Assembly (NCBI GenBank): GCA_002311835.1
Contig: DBZY01000014.1
Span: forward strand, 55,487 to 119,486
Reading direction: 5' to 3'
From: Proteobacteria bacterium UBA1148
GTDB lineage: Bacteria > Pseudomonadota > Gammaproteobacteria > Steroidobacterales > Rariloculaceae
Length of the DNA stretch: 64,000 nt
In this document: piece by piece, positions 18,199 to 27,938 of the stretch
How the letters are laid out: every line of letters starts with the position of its first letter
Position numbering within the stretch: position 1 is the stretch's first letter
The notes under the pieces: generated by a model
What the model was told of the DNA's origin: nothing
The model's database searches: none
Seen by the model: the letters and a program-made list of their open reading frames with translations, nothing else
Program-made: the position numbers and the translations under genes

Positions 18199-19413
18199 AT
18201 GCGTCACTTAATCGGTGTCATTCCTGTCTCATGTGTTGTGTTGCTGTGTACTGTGAGGGTCGCGGCTCAGGAGGTGTTCTACGCAGACGTTACGGACGTC
18301 AATTTACCACCTGGATTAGCCGGACAGTGTATGGATGCTGATTCGGGAGATGCTGACGGGGACGGCGATCTAGATTTAGCGTTAGCCATGGAATTTCAGA
18401 CAAATATTTTGTTGCTCAATGATGGAGCCGGGGTATTTTTTAATGCATCGCAATTGTTGCCTAGTACCCAACGTGATAGCGAAGAGATTGAGTTCGCAGA
18501 TTTCGACGGTGATGGTGACCTAGACCTTGTGGTCGTGAGCGAGGATGACCAGGTGAACGAACTCTACCTGAATACGGGTAACGGCACTTTCAGTGATGCT
18601 AGCGATAGAATCCCAGTACAAGGGGTTTCGAATGCCCTTGTTGTTGTAGATCTAGATGGTGATGGAGCTTTAGATATTCTAGTCGGTAACCATGGGGTAG
18701 ATCGAGTGTTAATCAACGATGGTGTTGGTAACTTCTCGGACCAATCAGACCGGTTCTGGATTAACGATTCTCCAACTCAGGATCTAGAGTTAGCCGATGT
18801 TGACGGTGATGGCGATCTTGACTTGTTAGTTGCGAATGAAGGCCAGAATCAACTTTTTCTCAACGACGGGCAAGGATTTTTTATCGACGCAACAGATGGT
18901 CATATGCCCCGTCGAGACGATGAGTCACGTGAGATTAAAGCTGCCGATATGGATGGTGACGGTGATCTAGACCTCATTGTCGCGAACGTGCAATTCGTGT
19001 TGAACGCACCGCACCGCGATTATCTGTTGCTAAATAACGGCTTCGGCGTATTTACAGATGGTGTTCGCGAACGGCTGCCGGATGGAGATCGAGATCACTT
19101 TACAGTTCAAGTAGTTGATCTCGATGGTGATGGTGACACAGATATTCTTGCGCCATTGACACGCCTCTCGGGTGATCCTGGAGATTATCGTATTTTGCTA
19201 AATGATGGGTCTGGGTATTTTGTTGTGGCGGACCCAGATAGCGTGTTGCCATCTTCCGTATTTGGAAACGGATTTGACATCGAAGTTGCAGACTTTAATG
19301 GAGATGGTGGGGAGGATCTTTTTTTGTGCAACCGGAGCTACTCACGTGACCCTGGCGAAGCTGTTGCAGCTGGTGGTCAGCCCAGATTGTTGCTTCGGCG
19401 TATGTTGCAGTGA
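18199..19413 (+). CDS. Secreted VCBS/FG-GAP repeat protein
   Basis: A 404-residue exported beta-propeller with a signal peptide (cleavage near RVAAQ). At least six repeats carry the calcium-binding motif DxDGDGDxD followed by a hydrophobic strand and LLLNDG-type turns, for example around residues 50-62, 98-108, 150-160, 198-208, 250-260 and 312-322. Such propellers bind ligands or proteins at the cell surface. The gene directly follows the PQQ-type dehydrogenase (10-bp gap) and is probably co-expressed. It is convergent with a TRAP binding-protein gene, 11 bp away. No enzymatic domain is seen. Confidence 0.88.
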   Translation: MRHLIGVIPVSCVVLLCTVRVAAQEVFYADVTDVNLPPGLAGQCMDADSGDADGDGDLDLALAMEFQTNILLLNDGAGVFFNASQLLPSTQRDSEEIEFADFDGDGDLDLVVVSEDDQVNELYLNTGNGTFSDASDRIPVQGVSNALVVVDLDGDGALDILVGNHGVDRVLINDGVGNFSDQSDRFWINDSPTQDLELADVDGDGDLDLLVANEGQNQLFLNDGQGFFIDATDGHMPRRDDESREIKAADMDGDGDLDLIVANVQFVLNAPHRDYLLLNNGFGVFTDGVRERLPDGDRDHFTVQVVDLDGDGDTDILAPLTRLSGDPGDYRILLNDGSGYFVVADPDSVLPSSVFGNGFDIEVADFNGDGGEDLFLCNRSYSRDPGEAVAAGGQPRLLLRRMLQ

Positions 19414-19424
19414 GGGCTAATTAG

Positions 19425-20441
19425 CTACTGCAAATTCACCATCTCCAGAAGTTCGCGTGAATAACGATTTTGAGCCTCAGTATAGATCGGCGCTACGGCC
19501 GCCACGAACTCTTCTCGCGCTTCGGGCGTCAGTTCCGTTATTTCGCCGCCTGCCTCCCGAATGATTGTCTGAGCCTCTTCTTCTTCTCGATCATGTAGCT
19601 CACGTTGTAAGGTTACGGCGTCCTGAGCGGCGTGACGTATCCCCGTTTGTATCTCTTTCGGCCAGGTATCAAAGGAGGGTTGGTGTATAAAAATAGGCCG
19701 TGACAGGTAGGAATGAAATGTCGTTGTATGGAAGCGTTGATAAGGATAGATATTGTACGTAACTGTGTTAGCGAATGGATTTTCTTGACCATCCAGAGTA
19801 CCTGCCTGAATTCTCTGGATAGCTTCCGAAAGATTAATGGCCTGTGGATCAGCACCAAGGAGCTCGAATGTTCGAGCCTGTACTCCTAGAACACGAATTT
19901 TTAGACCTTGCAAATCCTCAAGCTTATCTACCGGTCTAATGTTGTTGGAGATATGACGAAATCCGTTTTCAAAATAGCCTAGGATTCTGTAGTTATTTGC
20001 TGCCTCAAGACTAGTAGTTGCGGATTGTCCAAGCGGCCCATCCATGGCAGCACGGGCTGCGGTAGTGTCCGAAAATAAGAAGGGTAGAGCAGCTAGCTCT
20101 AGTTCGGGGACGTCCGTCATAGTCACGTACCCTACGGTAAGCAGGCCAGAATCAACTAGCCACCTAAGGTCTCCACCACCACCGTAGCCCACGTCCATAA
20201 CGTTATAGGTATACCGAATCGATAACTCATCCCCGAACTCTTCTTCCAACCGATCACCGATGAGCTTCAGGCCTAAGCTAAAACTCGTGGTTGGTGGGGC
20301 ATAACCGCCCATGCGAATCTGAATAGGTCGTCCTGTGGCGCTGGACGGAGCGACTCGCTGGGCTCTGGTAGGGGTCAGTTTTAGTGCGAGCCCAGTCGCA
20401 CCAATTAATGCTGAGGTTTTCAGGAAGTGTCGTCTCGACAT
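19425..20441 (-). CDS. TRAP transporter substrate-binding protein (DctP family), orphan
   Basis: A 338-residue periplasmic binding protein with a twin-arginine leader (SRRHFLKTSALIGATG). The DctP fold is shown by the long hinge segments KLEDLQGLKIRVLG and AIQRIQAGTLDGQENPFANT, where the conserved Arg and Asn contact the substrate carboxylate. No DctQ or DctM gene is adjacent, so it must use membrane subunits encoded elsewhere, perhaps those at 30.0-31.9 kb. The substrate is an organic acid by family; nothing narrower is supported. Confidence 0.92.
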   Translation of the reverse strand: MSRRHFLKTSALIGATGLALKLTPTRAQRVAPSSATGRPIQIRMGGYAPPTTSFSLGLKLIGDRLEEEFGDELSIRYTYNVMDVGYGGGGDLRWLVDSGLLTVGYVTMTDVPELELAALPFLFSDTTAARAAMDGPLGQSATTSLEAANNYRILGYFENGFRHISNNIRPVDKLEDLQGLKIRVLGVQARTFELLGADPQAINLSEAIQRIQAGTLDGQENPFANTVTYNIYPYQRFHTTTFHSYLSRPIFIHQPSFDTWPKEIQTGIRHAAQDAVTLQRELHDREEEEAQTIIREAGGEITELTPEAREEFVAAVAPIYTEAQNRYSRELLEMVNLQ

Positions 20442-20601
20442 GGTGTTTCCTTCTACACGGCGTTAGCTGAGGATTACGATCCTCCGAGATTCCCCTAGTG
20501 TCAACCCGGTTGACCAAAGCGTGGATTAAGGGGGTAGAATGGACTCACAGAATTGGGGTATGGGGCACTGAGCACATTTGCGGCTCACCCGGGGAGGTGT
20601 T

Positions 20602-22206
20602 GTGAAGGTCCTTTTTCTTTTAGTTTGTCTTGCATTCTTGCCAACAAGTGGCATGAGCCAGCCTCGCTTTGATGTCGTCGAAACGACTATCGCTGAAATC
20701 CATAGTGCTTACGCCTCCGGATTACTAACATCCCGACAGCTTACGCAGCTCTACCTTGACCGAATCGAGGCCTATGACCAGCAGGGACCAACTATTAACG
20801 CGGTCATCACACTCAACGCTGATGCGCTCCAGGATGCCGATCGGCTTGACGAGGCTTTTCAAGAAACCGGATTCGTCGGCTCACTCCACGGCATCCCAGT
20901 AGTGATCAAGGATCAGGTCGATGTGGTAGGAATGCCCACCACGCTAGGTTCAATCCTTTTTAGAGATTACTACCCGGATAGAGATGCTTTCGTGATCGAA
21001 AAACTCAAGGAAGCTGGAGCAATCATTCTGGCCAAGGTCACTCTGGGCGAGCTGGCGGGTGGAGATACCTATGGCTCGTTATTCGGTTCTACGCGGAATC
21101 CATACGCGTTGGACAGAACTGTTGGAGGCTCGTCCGGCGGCTCCGGTGCCAGTGTGTCAGCTAACTTCGCCACCATTGCCGTGGGACAAGAGGGTTTTGC
21201 GTCGATTCGCCGACCTTCGGGCTGGAACGGCGTCGTCGGTATGCGCCCCAGCGCGGGTCTGGTGAGTCGCGGCGGTGTTTTTGCAGGGTGGCCTCAGCTT
21301 TCTGGCTCTCTCGGGCCCATGGCTCGAACGGTAGAAGATCTGGTAGCGCTTCTAGACGTGCTAGTGGGCTACGATCCAGAGGACCCGCTCACGGCGCACG
21401 GCGTAGCTCACTATTCAGGAAGTTTTAGTCGTTTTCTCGATGCGGATGGCCTAAGCGGTTCGCGTCTGGGGATCCTGCGGGAGTCAATAGGTGTCGCATC
21501 GGAACCAGAATCAGAAGATTTCGCTAAGGTTGATGCGATGTTCGAACGCTCCATCGCAGAGCTTAGGGCTGCGGGAGCGATTGTTTTGGATCCAATTGTT
21601 ATCCCCAATCTCAAAGAGCTCCTAGGGAATCCTAGTAGCCTGAGCCCAACGGAAAACGACGAATCATTCAGGGAATACTTTGGGAGAAGTAGCCAGCCAC
21701 CGTTTGCTTCTTTGGAGGAAATGCTCTCTGCGCCTGAGTTCGACGAAGTTACGCGCTATGCGCGGATTCGCTTTAGGGCTATGGTGCCAGCCGCAGGGGT
21801 GGAACGTGTTAGTCGTGGCCCCTATGCCAGCACGGAAGTGGGAACTTCAAGGCACTACGATTACCTAGTCGCCCGTGATCAGCTAATGCACAACCTTCTG
21901 AAGGTAATGGCGGATCATCAATTGGATGCTATCGTGTACAAGGCTGTAGAGCACCAGCCGACACTGATCGAAGACGGTCTCAATCCACCCTTTGTTAATA
22001 CCAAAGGTGTTCCGTTCGTCAACACATTTCTCGTTTACGTTCCGGCGATCGTCGTGCCGTCTGGATTTACAACGGATAATTTGCCGGTGGGCATCACGTT
22101 CATGGGTAGACCCTATGACGATGGAGCCATGCTGAGGTTGGCTTATGCGTACGAGCAGACTACTCATCACCGCAGACCGCCGAGTACTACGCCACCCCTC
22201 GATTAG
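20602..22206 (+). CDS. Exported amidase (amidase signature family)
   Basis: A serine hydrolase of about 534 residues. A GTG start at 20602, with a GGAGG ribosome site and an immediate signal peptide (VKVLFLLVCLAFLPTSGMSQ), is preferred to the upstream TTG at 20578. The Ser-cisSer-Lys triad is visible: Lys in VVIKDQVD, the cis-Ser in VGGSSGGSGAS, and the nucleophile in the segment GFASIRRPS, where most family members have GGSIR. It would hydrolyse amides or carbamates in the periplasm. A PepSY-type membrane protein follows 30 bp downstream. Confidence 0.92.
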   Translation: MKVLFLLVCLAFLPTSGMSQPRFDVVETTIAEIHSAYASGLLTSRQLTQLYLDRIEAYDQQGPTINAVITLNADALQDADRLDEAFQETGFVGSLHGIPVVIKDQVDVVGMPTTLGSILFRDYYPDRDAFVIEKLKEAGAIILAKVTLGELAGGDTYGSLFGSTRNPYALDRTVGGSSGGSGASVSANFATIAVGQEGFASIRRPSGWNGVVGMRPSAGLVSRGGVFAGWPQLSGSLGPMARTVEDLVALLDVLVGYDPEDPLTAHGVAHYSGSFSRFLDADGLSGSRLGILRESIGVASEPESEDFAKVDAMFERSIAELRAAGAIVLDPIVIPNLKELLGNPSSLSPTENDESFREYFGRSSQPPFASLEEMLSAPEFDEVTRYARIRFRAMVPAAGVERVSRGPYASTEVGTSRHYDYLVARDQLMHNLLKVMADHQLDAIVYKAVEHQPTLIEDGLNPPFVNTKGVPFVNTFLVYVPAIVVPSGFTTDNLPVGITFMGRPYDDGAMLRLAYAYEQTTHHRRPPSTTPPLD

Positions 22207-22236
22207 TCTGAGCTCAATCTGCAACGTTCTCGCTCG

Positions 22237-22959
22237 ATGAGTGCTTCCCGTTGGCAGCGGTGGTTACATCAGCCTCAAACTCAGCCGCTGCGTTGGGTGC
22301 TCTATCAGGTTCACTTGTGGGTCGGAATCGTCATCGGCCTCTACGTTTTCGTAATCAGCCTGTCGGGGAGCGCGGTCGTATTTCGGCGAGAGTTAACTCG
22401 CTGGCTACTGCCACCGGGGAATAATCTAGACAGTGGATTTCCGCTAGCACTCCGCGTTTTGGAGTGGCTGGTGGATTTTCACGACAATCTGCTTGCGGGC
22501 TCGGTGGGTCGTGACGTTAATGGTGTTGGCGCAATTTTAGTGACGGTCATGCTGGTGACGGGCGCGGTTATTTGGTGGCCAGGTCCACGTCAATGGCGCC
22601 AGAGTTTGGTAGTGGTGCGCCCATCCAAGACACAGCGTTTCAGCTGGCGTTTACACAGTGCACTTGGATTCTGGGGAGGGTTCTTGTTGTTCGGTTGGTC
22701 TATGACTGGGATCTACTTTGCTTTCCCTGAACCATTCGAGTGGTTCTTTAATACATTTGATACTGATCCCCAAGATCTCGAGCGACCGGGCGAAGCTATT
22801 CTCTTAGTGTTCATAGACTTACATTTTGGCCGTTTTGGTGGACTCACGATTCGCGTACTTTGGGTTATTCTCGGTCTACTACCAGCGGCCCTCTTTGTGA
22901 CCGGTTTTATGGTCTGGTGGAAACGTGTATGGCCCAGCCGTAAACTTCTAGATCGTTGA
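22237..22959 (+). CDS. PepSY-associated transmembrane helix protein, short form
   Basis: A 240-residue inner-membrane protein with about four helices and the family's conserved histidines in VHLWVG (helix 1), FHDNLLAG, RLHSALGFWGG and the IDLHFGRFGG loop. Related proteins of 370-500 residues carry two PepSY domains in the periplasmic loop after helix 1. Here that loop is cut to about 20 residues (LLPPGNNLDSGF). The retained His residues suggest haem b or iron-related electron transfer, as proposed for siderophore-reducing relatives. It lies just after the amidase on the same strand. Loss of the domains could be natural or a deletion. Confidence 0.8.
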   Translation: MSASRWQRWLHQPQTQPLRWVLYQVHLWVGIVIGLYVFVISLSGSAVVFRRELTRWLLPPGNNLDSGFPLALRVLEWLVDFHDNLLAGSVGRDVNGVGAILVTVMLVTGAVIWWPGPRQWRQSLVVVRPSKTQRFSWRLHSALGFWGGFLLFGWSMTGIYFAFPEPFEWFFNTFDTDPQDLERPGEAILLVFIDLHFGRFGGLTIRVLWVILGLLPAALFVTGFMVWWKRVWPSRKLLDR

Positions 22960-23013
22960 CTGAGAGTATGCTTCGACAAGAGCCCGTATATGGGTTAATA
23001 GAGGATCCAAGCA

Positions 23014-24225
23014 ATGGATTTCAATTTACCACCAGAGATAGAAGCTTATCGAACCCGCATAAGAACATTTGTTGATGAGTATATTCTTCCTCTAGAAGGT
23101 AATTCAGAAAATTTCGATTCTCATGAGAGCATCGCACTTCCGCTTCTCCAAACACTGCGAGAGCGTGCAAAGGCAGAAAATCTTTGGGCGTTGCAAGTCT
23201 CAAAAGCGAGGGGTGGAGGGGAGTTGCCTATGGTAGGAATGGCGGCTTGTTACGAGGAGATGGGACGCTCTTTGTACGGACCCGTGGTCTTCAACTCTCA
23301 TGCGCCGGACGACGGTAATATGATGTTGTTGGAAAAAGTTGCGACAGATTCACAAAAGGATAGATGGTTACAGCCACTGATTGACGGACTTGTGTGGTCC
23401 TCTTTTGCAATGACTGAGCCAGCACCAGGTAGCGGTTCTGATCCGGGCGGGATGATGCAGACCCGGGCTATAAAGCGTGGTAATAAGTGGGAAATTAGAG
23501 GGCATAAGTGGTTTATCAGTGGTGCTGGTGTTGCGGGACATTTCATTTTAGTAGCTAGAACTTCGGATCATCCACGAAAAGGTTTGACGGCATTTCTATT
23601 CCATAAAGACCAACCCGGTTGGCAGATTGAGCGGCGGATCCCAACAATGGGACCGGAGGAGCATGGTGGGCACTGCGAACTTACTTTCGACGGGCTTACT
23701 ATTGACGATGAAAATAGGCTTATGGAGGTTGGTGATGGGCTAAAGGTAACTCAAATCCGTCTGGGCACTGCTCGGCTTACGCACTGTATGCGTTGGCTAG
23801 GACTTTCGAAAAGGTGTTTGGAAATCGCCCAGGAGTACGTTGGAGATCGGGAAGCGTTTGGAAAGAAGCTTAATGATTATGATGGCGTACAGTGGATGTT
23901 GGGGCAAGCTGCGATGGATATTCACATAGGGCGTCTATTGACGATGCACGCGGCGTGGAAAATCGATCAGGGAGATTTTGCCCGCAAAGAAGTCTCCATG
24001 GCAAAAGTTACAGTTGCTGACACGCTACACAAAGCCGCGGACACTGCAATTCAATTAAACGGTGCTCGCGGCTACTCTAAGGATACTGTGCTTGAGCGGA
24101 TCTATCGATATGCGAGAGCAGCGCGTCTCGTCGATGGTGCTAGCGAAGTTCACAAGATGGTGCTCGCGCGTAATCTTGCGAAAGAGCGTTCCGATTTCTG
24201 GTCCTGGGGAGCGTCAGGGTTGTGA
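23014..24225 (+). CDS. Acyl-CoA dehydrogenase, ACAD10/11-like
   Basis: A 403-residue flavoprotein oxidising or processing acyl-CoA thioesters. The FAD and substrate segments FAMTEPAPGSGSDPG, KWFISGAG and the C-terminal LNGARGYSKDTVLERIYRYARAARLVDGASEVH are typical. Its stop overlaps the GTG start of an aminoglycoside-phosphotransferase-like gene by 4 bp. The same two domains are fused in mammalian ACAD10/ACAD11, and paired in the bacterial levulinate pathway (LvaA kinase with an acyl-CoA dehydrogenase). There 4-hydroxyacyl-CoA is phosphorylated and the phosphate eliminated. A similar role here is inference. Confidence 0.92.
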   Translation: MDFNLPPEIEAYRTRIRTFVDEYILPLEGNSENFDSHESIALPLLQTLRERAKAENLWALQVSKARGGGELPMVGMAACYEEMGRSLYGPVVFNSHAPDDGNMMLLEKVATDSQKDRWLQPLIDGLVWSSFAMTEPAPGSGSDPGGMMQTRAIKRGNKWEIRGHKWFISGAGVAGHFILVARTSDHPRKGLTAFLFHKDQPGWQIERRIPTMGPEEHGGHCELTFDGLTIDDENRLMEVGDGLKVTQIRLGTARLTHCMRWLGLSKRCLEIAQEYVGDREAFGKKLNDYDGVQWMLGQAAMDIHIGRLLTMHAAWKIDQGDFARKEVSMAKVTVADTLHKAADTAIQLNGARGYSKDTVLERIYRYARAARLVDGASEVHKMVLARNLAKERSDFWSWGASGL

Positions 24226-25250
24226 CCGCAGAGCATGGGTTCAATATTGCCTGTGTGACAGATTACTTAGAGAAACATCTCCCTAGTTTTTGCGGTCCAG
24301 TTCGCATCGAGAAATTTCCCCAAGGACAGTCTAACCCTACATTTCGTATTGACACTCCATCCGGATCCATAGTTCTACGCCAAAAACCTTTAGGGAAGCT
24401 TCTCAAGTCGGCTCACGCTGTGGATCGAGAATATAAAGTGCTATCGGCGCTTCAGAATTCCAACGTACCGGTTCCCAAGGTATTTCATTTATGTACGGAT
24501 GACACTGTCCTTGGGAGTTGGTTCTATGTAATGGAATATGTCGAGGGCAGAGTTTTCCTAGATCCAGCATTGCCGGATCTAACTCATGCTCAGAGGGGTT
24601 GCGTGTACGATGAAGCGAACCGTGTGTTGGCAGCCATACATGCTATTGATATCAATGCTACTCATCTTAGTGACTTCGGGCGACCTGGCAACTACTACGA
24701 ACGCCAGGTGAACCGATGGACGAAACAATATAGGGCATCTGAAACACAGCGGATCGAGGCAATGGAAATGCTTATGGGTTGGTTGCCTGACCATATTCCG
24801 GAAGATGATGGTCGAATTTCTCTTATTCATGGCGACTATAGGTTGGGCAACATCATGTTTGCGCCGGATACGATGAAAGTTGTAGCAATTTTGGACTGGG
24901 AGCTATCTACTCTTGGTCACCCTATCGCTGATCTTGCTTACTTGTGTATGCAACGCAGACTAGGCAGAGATGCACCTATCGTAGGTCTTGCTGATCTGGA
25001 CCTAGAAGCTCTCGGTATTCCGCGCGAGACAGATTTCCTTGAGAGTTACTGCCAGCGAGCAAATCTCGATAGTGTTGAACCATGGTCGTTTTATCTCGCC
25101 TGTTCTTTTTTTCGTCTCGCCTCAATATGTCAAGGCGTATTAAAAAGATCGATAGACGGTAACGCATCTAGTAAGCAAGCATCTGAGTTGGGGGCTATGG
25201 TGAAACCGTTAGCGGTGCTTGGCATGGAAGCTGCGCTTTCGGCGAGTTAG
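24222..25250 (+). CDS. APH-family kinase paired with the acyl-CoA dehydrogenase
   Basis: 342 residues starting at GTG, in a 4-bp overlap with the acyl-CoA dehydrogenase. The aminoglycoside-phosphotransferase fold is shown by the nucleotide-binding IVLRQKP lysine, YVMEYVEG at the hinge, the catalytic loop HGDYRLGNIMF (about residues 205-215), and the metal-binding ILDWELSTLGHP. This subgroup is linked to acyl-CoA metabolism rather than antibiotic resistance. Its likely substrate is a hydroxyacyl-CoA, passed to the partner dehydrogenase. It is not expected to modify antibiotics. Confidence 0.92.
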   Translation: MTAEHGFNIACVTDYLEKHLPSFCGPVRIEKFPQGQSNPTFRIDTPSGSIVLRQKPLGKLLKSAHAVDREYKVLSALQNSNVPVPKVFHLCTDDTVLGSWFYVMEYVEGRVFLDPALPDLTHAQRGCVYDEANRVLAAIHAIDINATHLSDFGRPGNYYERQVNRWTKQYRASETQRIEAMEMLMGWLPDHIPEDDGRISLIHGDYRLGNIMFAPDTMKVVAILDWELSTLGHPIADLAYLCMQRRLGRDAPIVGLADLDLEALGIPRETDFLESYCQRANLDSVEPWSFYLACSFFRLASICQGVLKRSIDGNASSKQASELGAMVKPLAVLGMEAALSAS

Positions 25251-25258
25251 GCGCTATT

Positions 25259-26029
25259 TTAAGCAAGTCGAATCGTATGACCACCGTCAACTGATAGGAC
25301 AACGCCAGTCATATAGCTTGATGCATCACTAGCCAAAAGAAGTAATGGGCCGGTCAGTTCATGAAGTTCACCGGTACGTCTTGGTGGGAATCGCTCCACG
25401 TATTTTTGACCTTGTTCACTAGAGAGGAATGCCTTATTCATCTCCGTGGGGAAGTACCCAGGACAGAGCACGTTTACTCGAATATCGTGCCTCCAGAGTT
25501 CAGTTGCCATGGTTTTTGTCAGATGGATGACAGCAGCCTTAGAGGTTGCGTATGCGGCCCAGCCTGGGGCAGCCCCGATGCCTGCAACAGAGGCAATATT
25601 CACGATGACGCCCGGATGCCTCGCTTCAATCAGTCGACGAGTTGCTTCCCGGGATACCCATCGCAAACCATTCACATTGACTTCAAATACTTTGTCCCAG
25701 TCCGAATCCTCTACTTCAAGGAATTTCCCGGTTTCAGCAATACCGGCACAGTTGACAACGATGTCAATTAGCCCGATCGATTCAACGGTTTTTTCGAATA
25801 AGGAGTTAATGCTTTCCTGATTAGTTACATCGAGCTGAGATGCGATAGCAGAACCATTCATAGTATTAATTTCTGTGACGAGTTCATTCAGGTGGTTGAT
25901 GCGCCTGGCACTGGCTACGACATGTGCGCCAGCTTCCGCGAGAACTTTGGCGAAATGTCTTCCCAAGCCGCTTGATGCGCCTGTTACAAGGGCTACTTTT
26001 CCAGTTAGAGAGAAAAGTTCCTGGATCAT
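25259..26029 (-). CDS. SDR family oxidoreductase
   Basis: A 256-residue classical SDR. The motifs TGASSGLG (about residues 16-23), NCAGIAE, the catalytic Ser in NIASVAG, and YATSK are complete. The C-terminus shows YMTGVVLSVDGGH. It is convergent with the kinase gene, separated by 8 bp. Its place next to the ACAD/kinase pair suggests a hydroxyacyl-CoA or hydroxy-acid step, but it is on the opposite strand. Confidence 0.92.
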   Translation of the reverse strand: MIQELFSLTGKVALVTGASSGLGRHFAKVLAEAGAHVVASARRINHLNELVTEINTMNGSAIASQLDVTNQESINSLFEKTVESIGLIDIVVNCAGIAETGKFLEVEDSDWDKVFEVNVNGLRWVSREATRRLIEARHPGVIVNIASVAGIGAAPGWAAYATSKAAVIHLTKTMATELWRHDIRVNVLCPGYFPTEMNKAFLSSEQGQKYVERFPPRRTGELHELTGPLLLLASDASSYMTGVVLSVDGGHTIRLA

Positions 26030-26284
26030 TGAAGGTTAATCCTTATAGGTAGGCATGAAGGCTGATCGATTTATGCAAACACATGACATGCGCAGATTCG
26101 CTCGTCTTTTTTTGACTCAGCATTGTAACCTCCGTCGAAAAGGTGTGGGGGTTTTTAAGGTGCCTATAAAGATCTGGTCATCGGGGGGAGAAGTCCTGGA
26201 CTCCAGAAGCCTTAGGTATGATCATGAGGTCATGGACATCAAATCTTTAGGGCTCTAAAAGAATTCATGGGGGGAGGAACCACG

Positions 26285-27805
26285 ATGCTCCAATTAGATC
26301 GAGGTATTGAGCCTGTATTGAGACTTTCTAGTCTTTTATCTATCTTGCTACTGGTTGGCTGCAGCTCTCAACAGGAAGGCATATCCGACACTTCGACTGT
26401 GGGGGCAAACAATGCTGAAGCGCAGAACATGCGCTTGGTGGGGTATCACGATCTCCAGACTCGCTCGGCGTACCAGCCAGTGGTGCACGTTTATGGAAAC
26501 CGACGCATTTTATTCGTTGGACTACATGCTGGTGAGGCCTTCAATCCTGAGACGGGGCTGACAGAGGTCAATGGTCTGTCAATTCTGGATGTGACTAATC
26601 CCAATTTACCAACGCTGCTAAAACATCTCCCCCCTACAGGTCTTGAAGCAAGTGGTAGCCAACACGTCCAGATTTGTGATGGGGATGTTTTGCCGGAAGG
26701 GGATCCTGATCGGGTGTATATGGTTCGCACCAACGGCCTGGTCGCATACGAGATGTTTGACGTAACAAATCCCGCAGAGCCCAAGTTTATGTCTACCATC
26801 GGAGTCACTGGTTTTTCATCCCGACCTGAATCCAGTAGAGGTATCCGCGAGACCCACAAGATTCAATGGGACTGTGAGACTGGTATTGGTTACTTCAATG
26901 GGACTCCTGAAGGCTGGCGAGTTACACGTGTTCTACAAGCGTTTGATCTGAGTAACCCAGAGGAGACCCGACACATCCGTGACTTTGGACTCGTGGGGTG
27001 GGAGCCAACGGCTGAGGGGCCGCTTCCAGCCTATTCTGTATCCGGGTTGCACCAACCGTTTATTTTGGGCAACCGTATGTATATTGGTTACGGAAGTGGT
27101 AACAGCGGAATCCTCCAGATCTTAGATAGAGAGAAATTCCTTAACGGTGATCCCGATGTAGAAGATCCATTTGAACCGACACCTGAAAATCTTCTCTACC
27201 CACAGATTTCTCGTTTAGACATGCCAAGCTATTGGGGTGTACACACTGCGAAACCGATGCTTGGTGTGGAAGTTCCGGACTACAGAGGCGATGTGGGGCA
27301 CAGCGTTCGGGATTTCTTGATTGTTCCTTCCGAGGCTGGAGGAAGCGCGGTTTATTGCAGAGGGGTGCGTGATGTTGTGTTTTTCATTGACATTACTGAA
27401 GAGAGCAATCCCTACCCTGTTTCGACATTTCAGGTGTCAGACGAACCTGGAGATTACTGTGGTCGCGGTGGTCGCTTCGGCCCGCATTCAGTCCACGATG
27501 CCTACCATCCGGCTTTTGATCATACTTTGGCACTTTTTTCATATTTTAATGCAGGAGTTCGTGTCGTGGATGTCAGGAATCCTTTCCAGCCTGTTGAGGT
27601 TGGCTACTATGTTCCTGAGACTACAGAGGACACCATTGAGCTATGTGCAGAGGTTAATAGTATAGAGAGATGCGATGCCGCTATTCAGACGAATAACGTT
27701 AACATCGACGATCGAGGTTTCGTCTATATTGTGGACCGTTCTCATACGGGGCTGCATATTTTGGAATTAACGGGCGAAGCTAAGGAGCTCATTGAACTAC
27801 AGTGA
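26285..27805 (+). CDS. LVIVD-repeat lipoprotein
   Basis: A surface or periplasmic lipoprotein of 506 residues. The start at 26285 is preferred because a strong GGGGAGG ribosome site lies 7 bp upstream; the longer ATG at 26267 lacks one. The lipobox is LVGC with the lipidated Cys at about residue 26. Several LVIVD-type propeller repeats are visible (SILDVTNPNLPTLL, YEMFDVTNPAEPKF, VFFIDITEESNPYP, VRVVDVRNPFQPVE). Such proteins form beta-propellers of unknown ligand. A 237-bp upstream region separates it from the divergent SDR. It may belong with the transporter block that follows. Confidence 0.88.
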   Translation: MLQLDRGIEPVLRLSSLLSILLLVGCSSQQEGISDTSTVGANNAEAQNMRLVGYHDLQTRSAYQPVVHVYGNRRILFVGLHAGEAFNPETGLTEVNGLSILDVTNPNLPTLLKHLPPTGLEASGSQHVQICDGDVLPEGDPDRVYMVRTNGLVAYEMFDVTNPAEPKFMSTIGVTGFSSRPESSRGIRETHKIQWDCETGIGYFNGTPEGWRVTRVLQAFDLSNPEETRHIRDFGLVGWEPTAEGPLPAYSVSGLHQPFILGNRMYIGYGSGNSGILQILDREKFLNGDPDVEDPFEPTPENLLYPQISRLDMPSYWGVHTAKPMLGVEVPDYRGDVGHSVRDFLIVPSEAGGSAVYCRGVRDVVFFIDITEESNPYPVSTFQVSDEPGDYCGRGGRFGPHSVHDAYHPAFDHTLALFSYFNAGVRVVDVRNPFQPVEVGYYVPETTEDTIELCAEVNSIERCDAAIQTNNVNIDDRGFVYIVDRSHTGLHILELTGEAKELIELQ

Positions 27806-27938
27806 TTAATCAGCGCGAAACATGAATCGTTAGGACGCAGCGGAAAGTGGGAGTTGGAGCCACGCGTTGTTCAGAACTCGCAAAGGAGAAAGTTGCTTCA
27901 TAAGCTTTCGTTCGGGAACCCATTAGACGGCATGTCAT

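Noticed and set aside
24222..25250. Aminoglycoside resistance kinase
   Set aside because: The APH fold is shared, but the overlap with an acyl-CoA dehydrogenase places it in the ACAD10/11 group.
26055..26258. A 67-codon frame upstream of the LVIVD lipoprotein gene
   Set aside because: No signal, no family pattern and low-complexity composition; the region reads better as untranslated upstream sequence.
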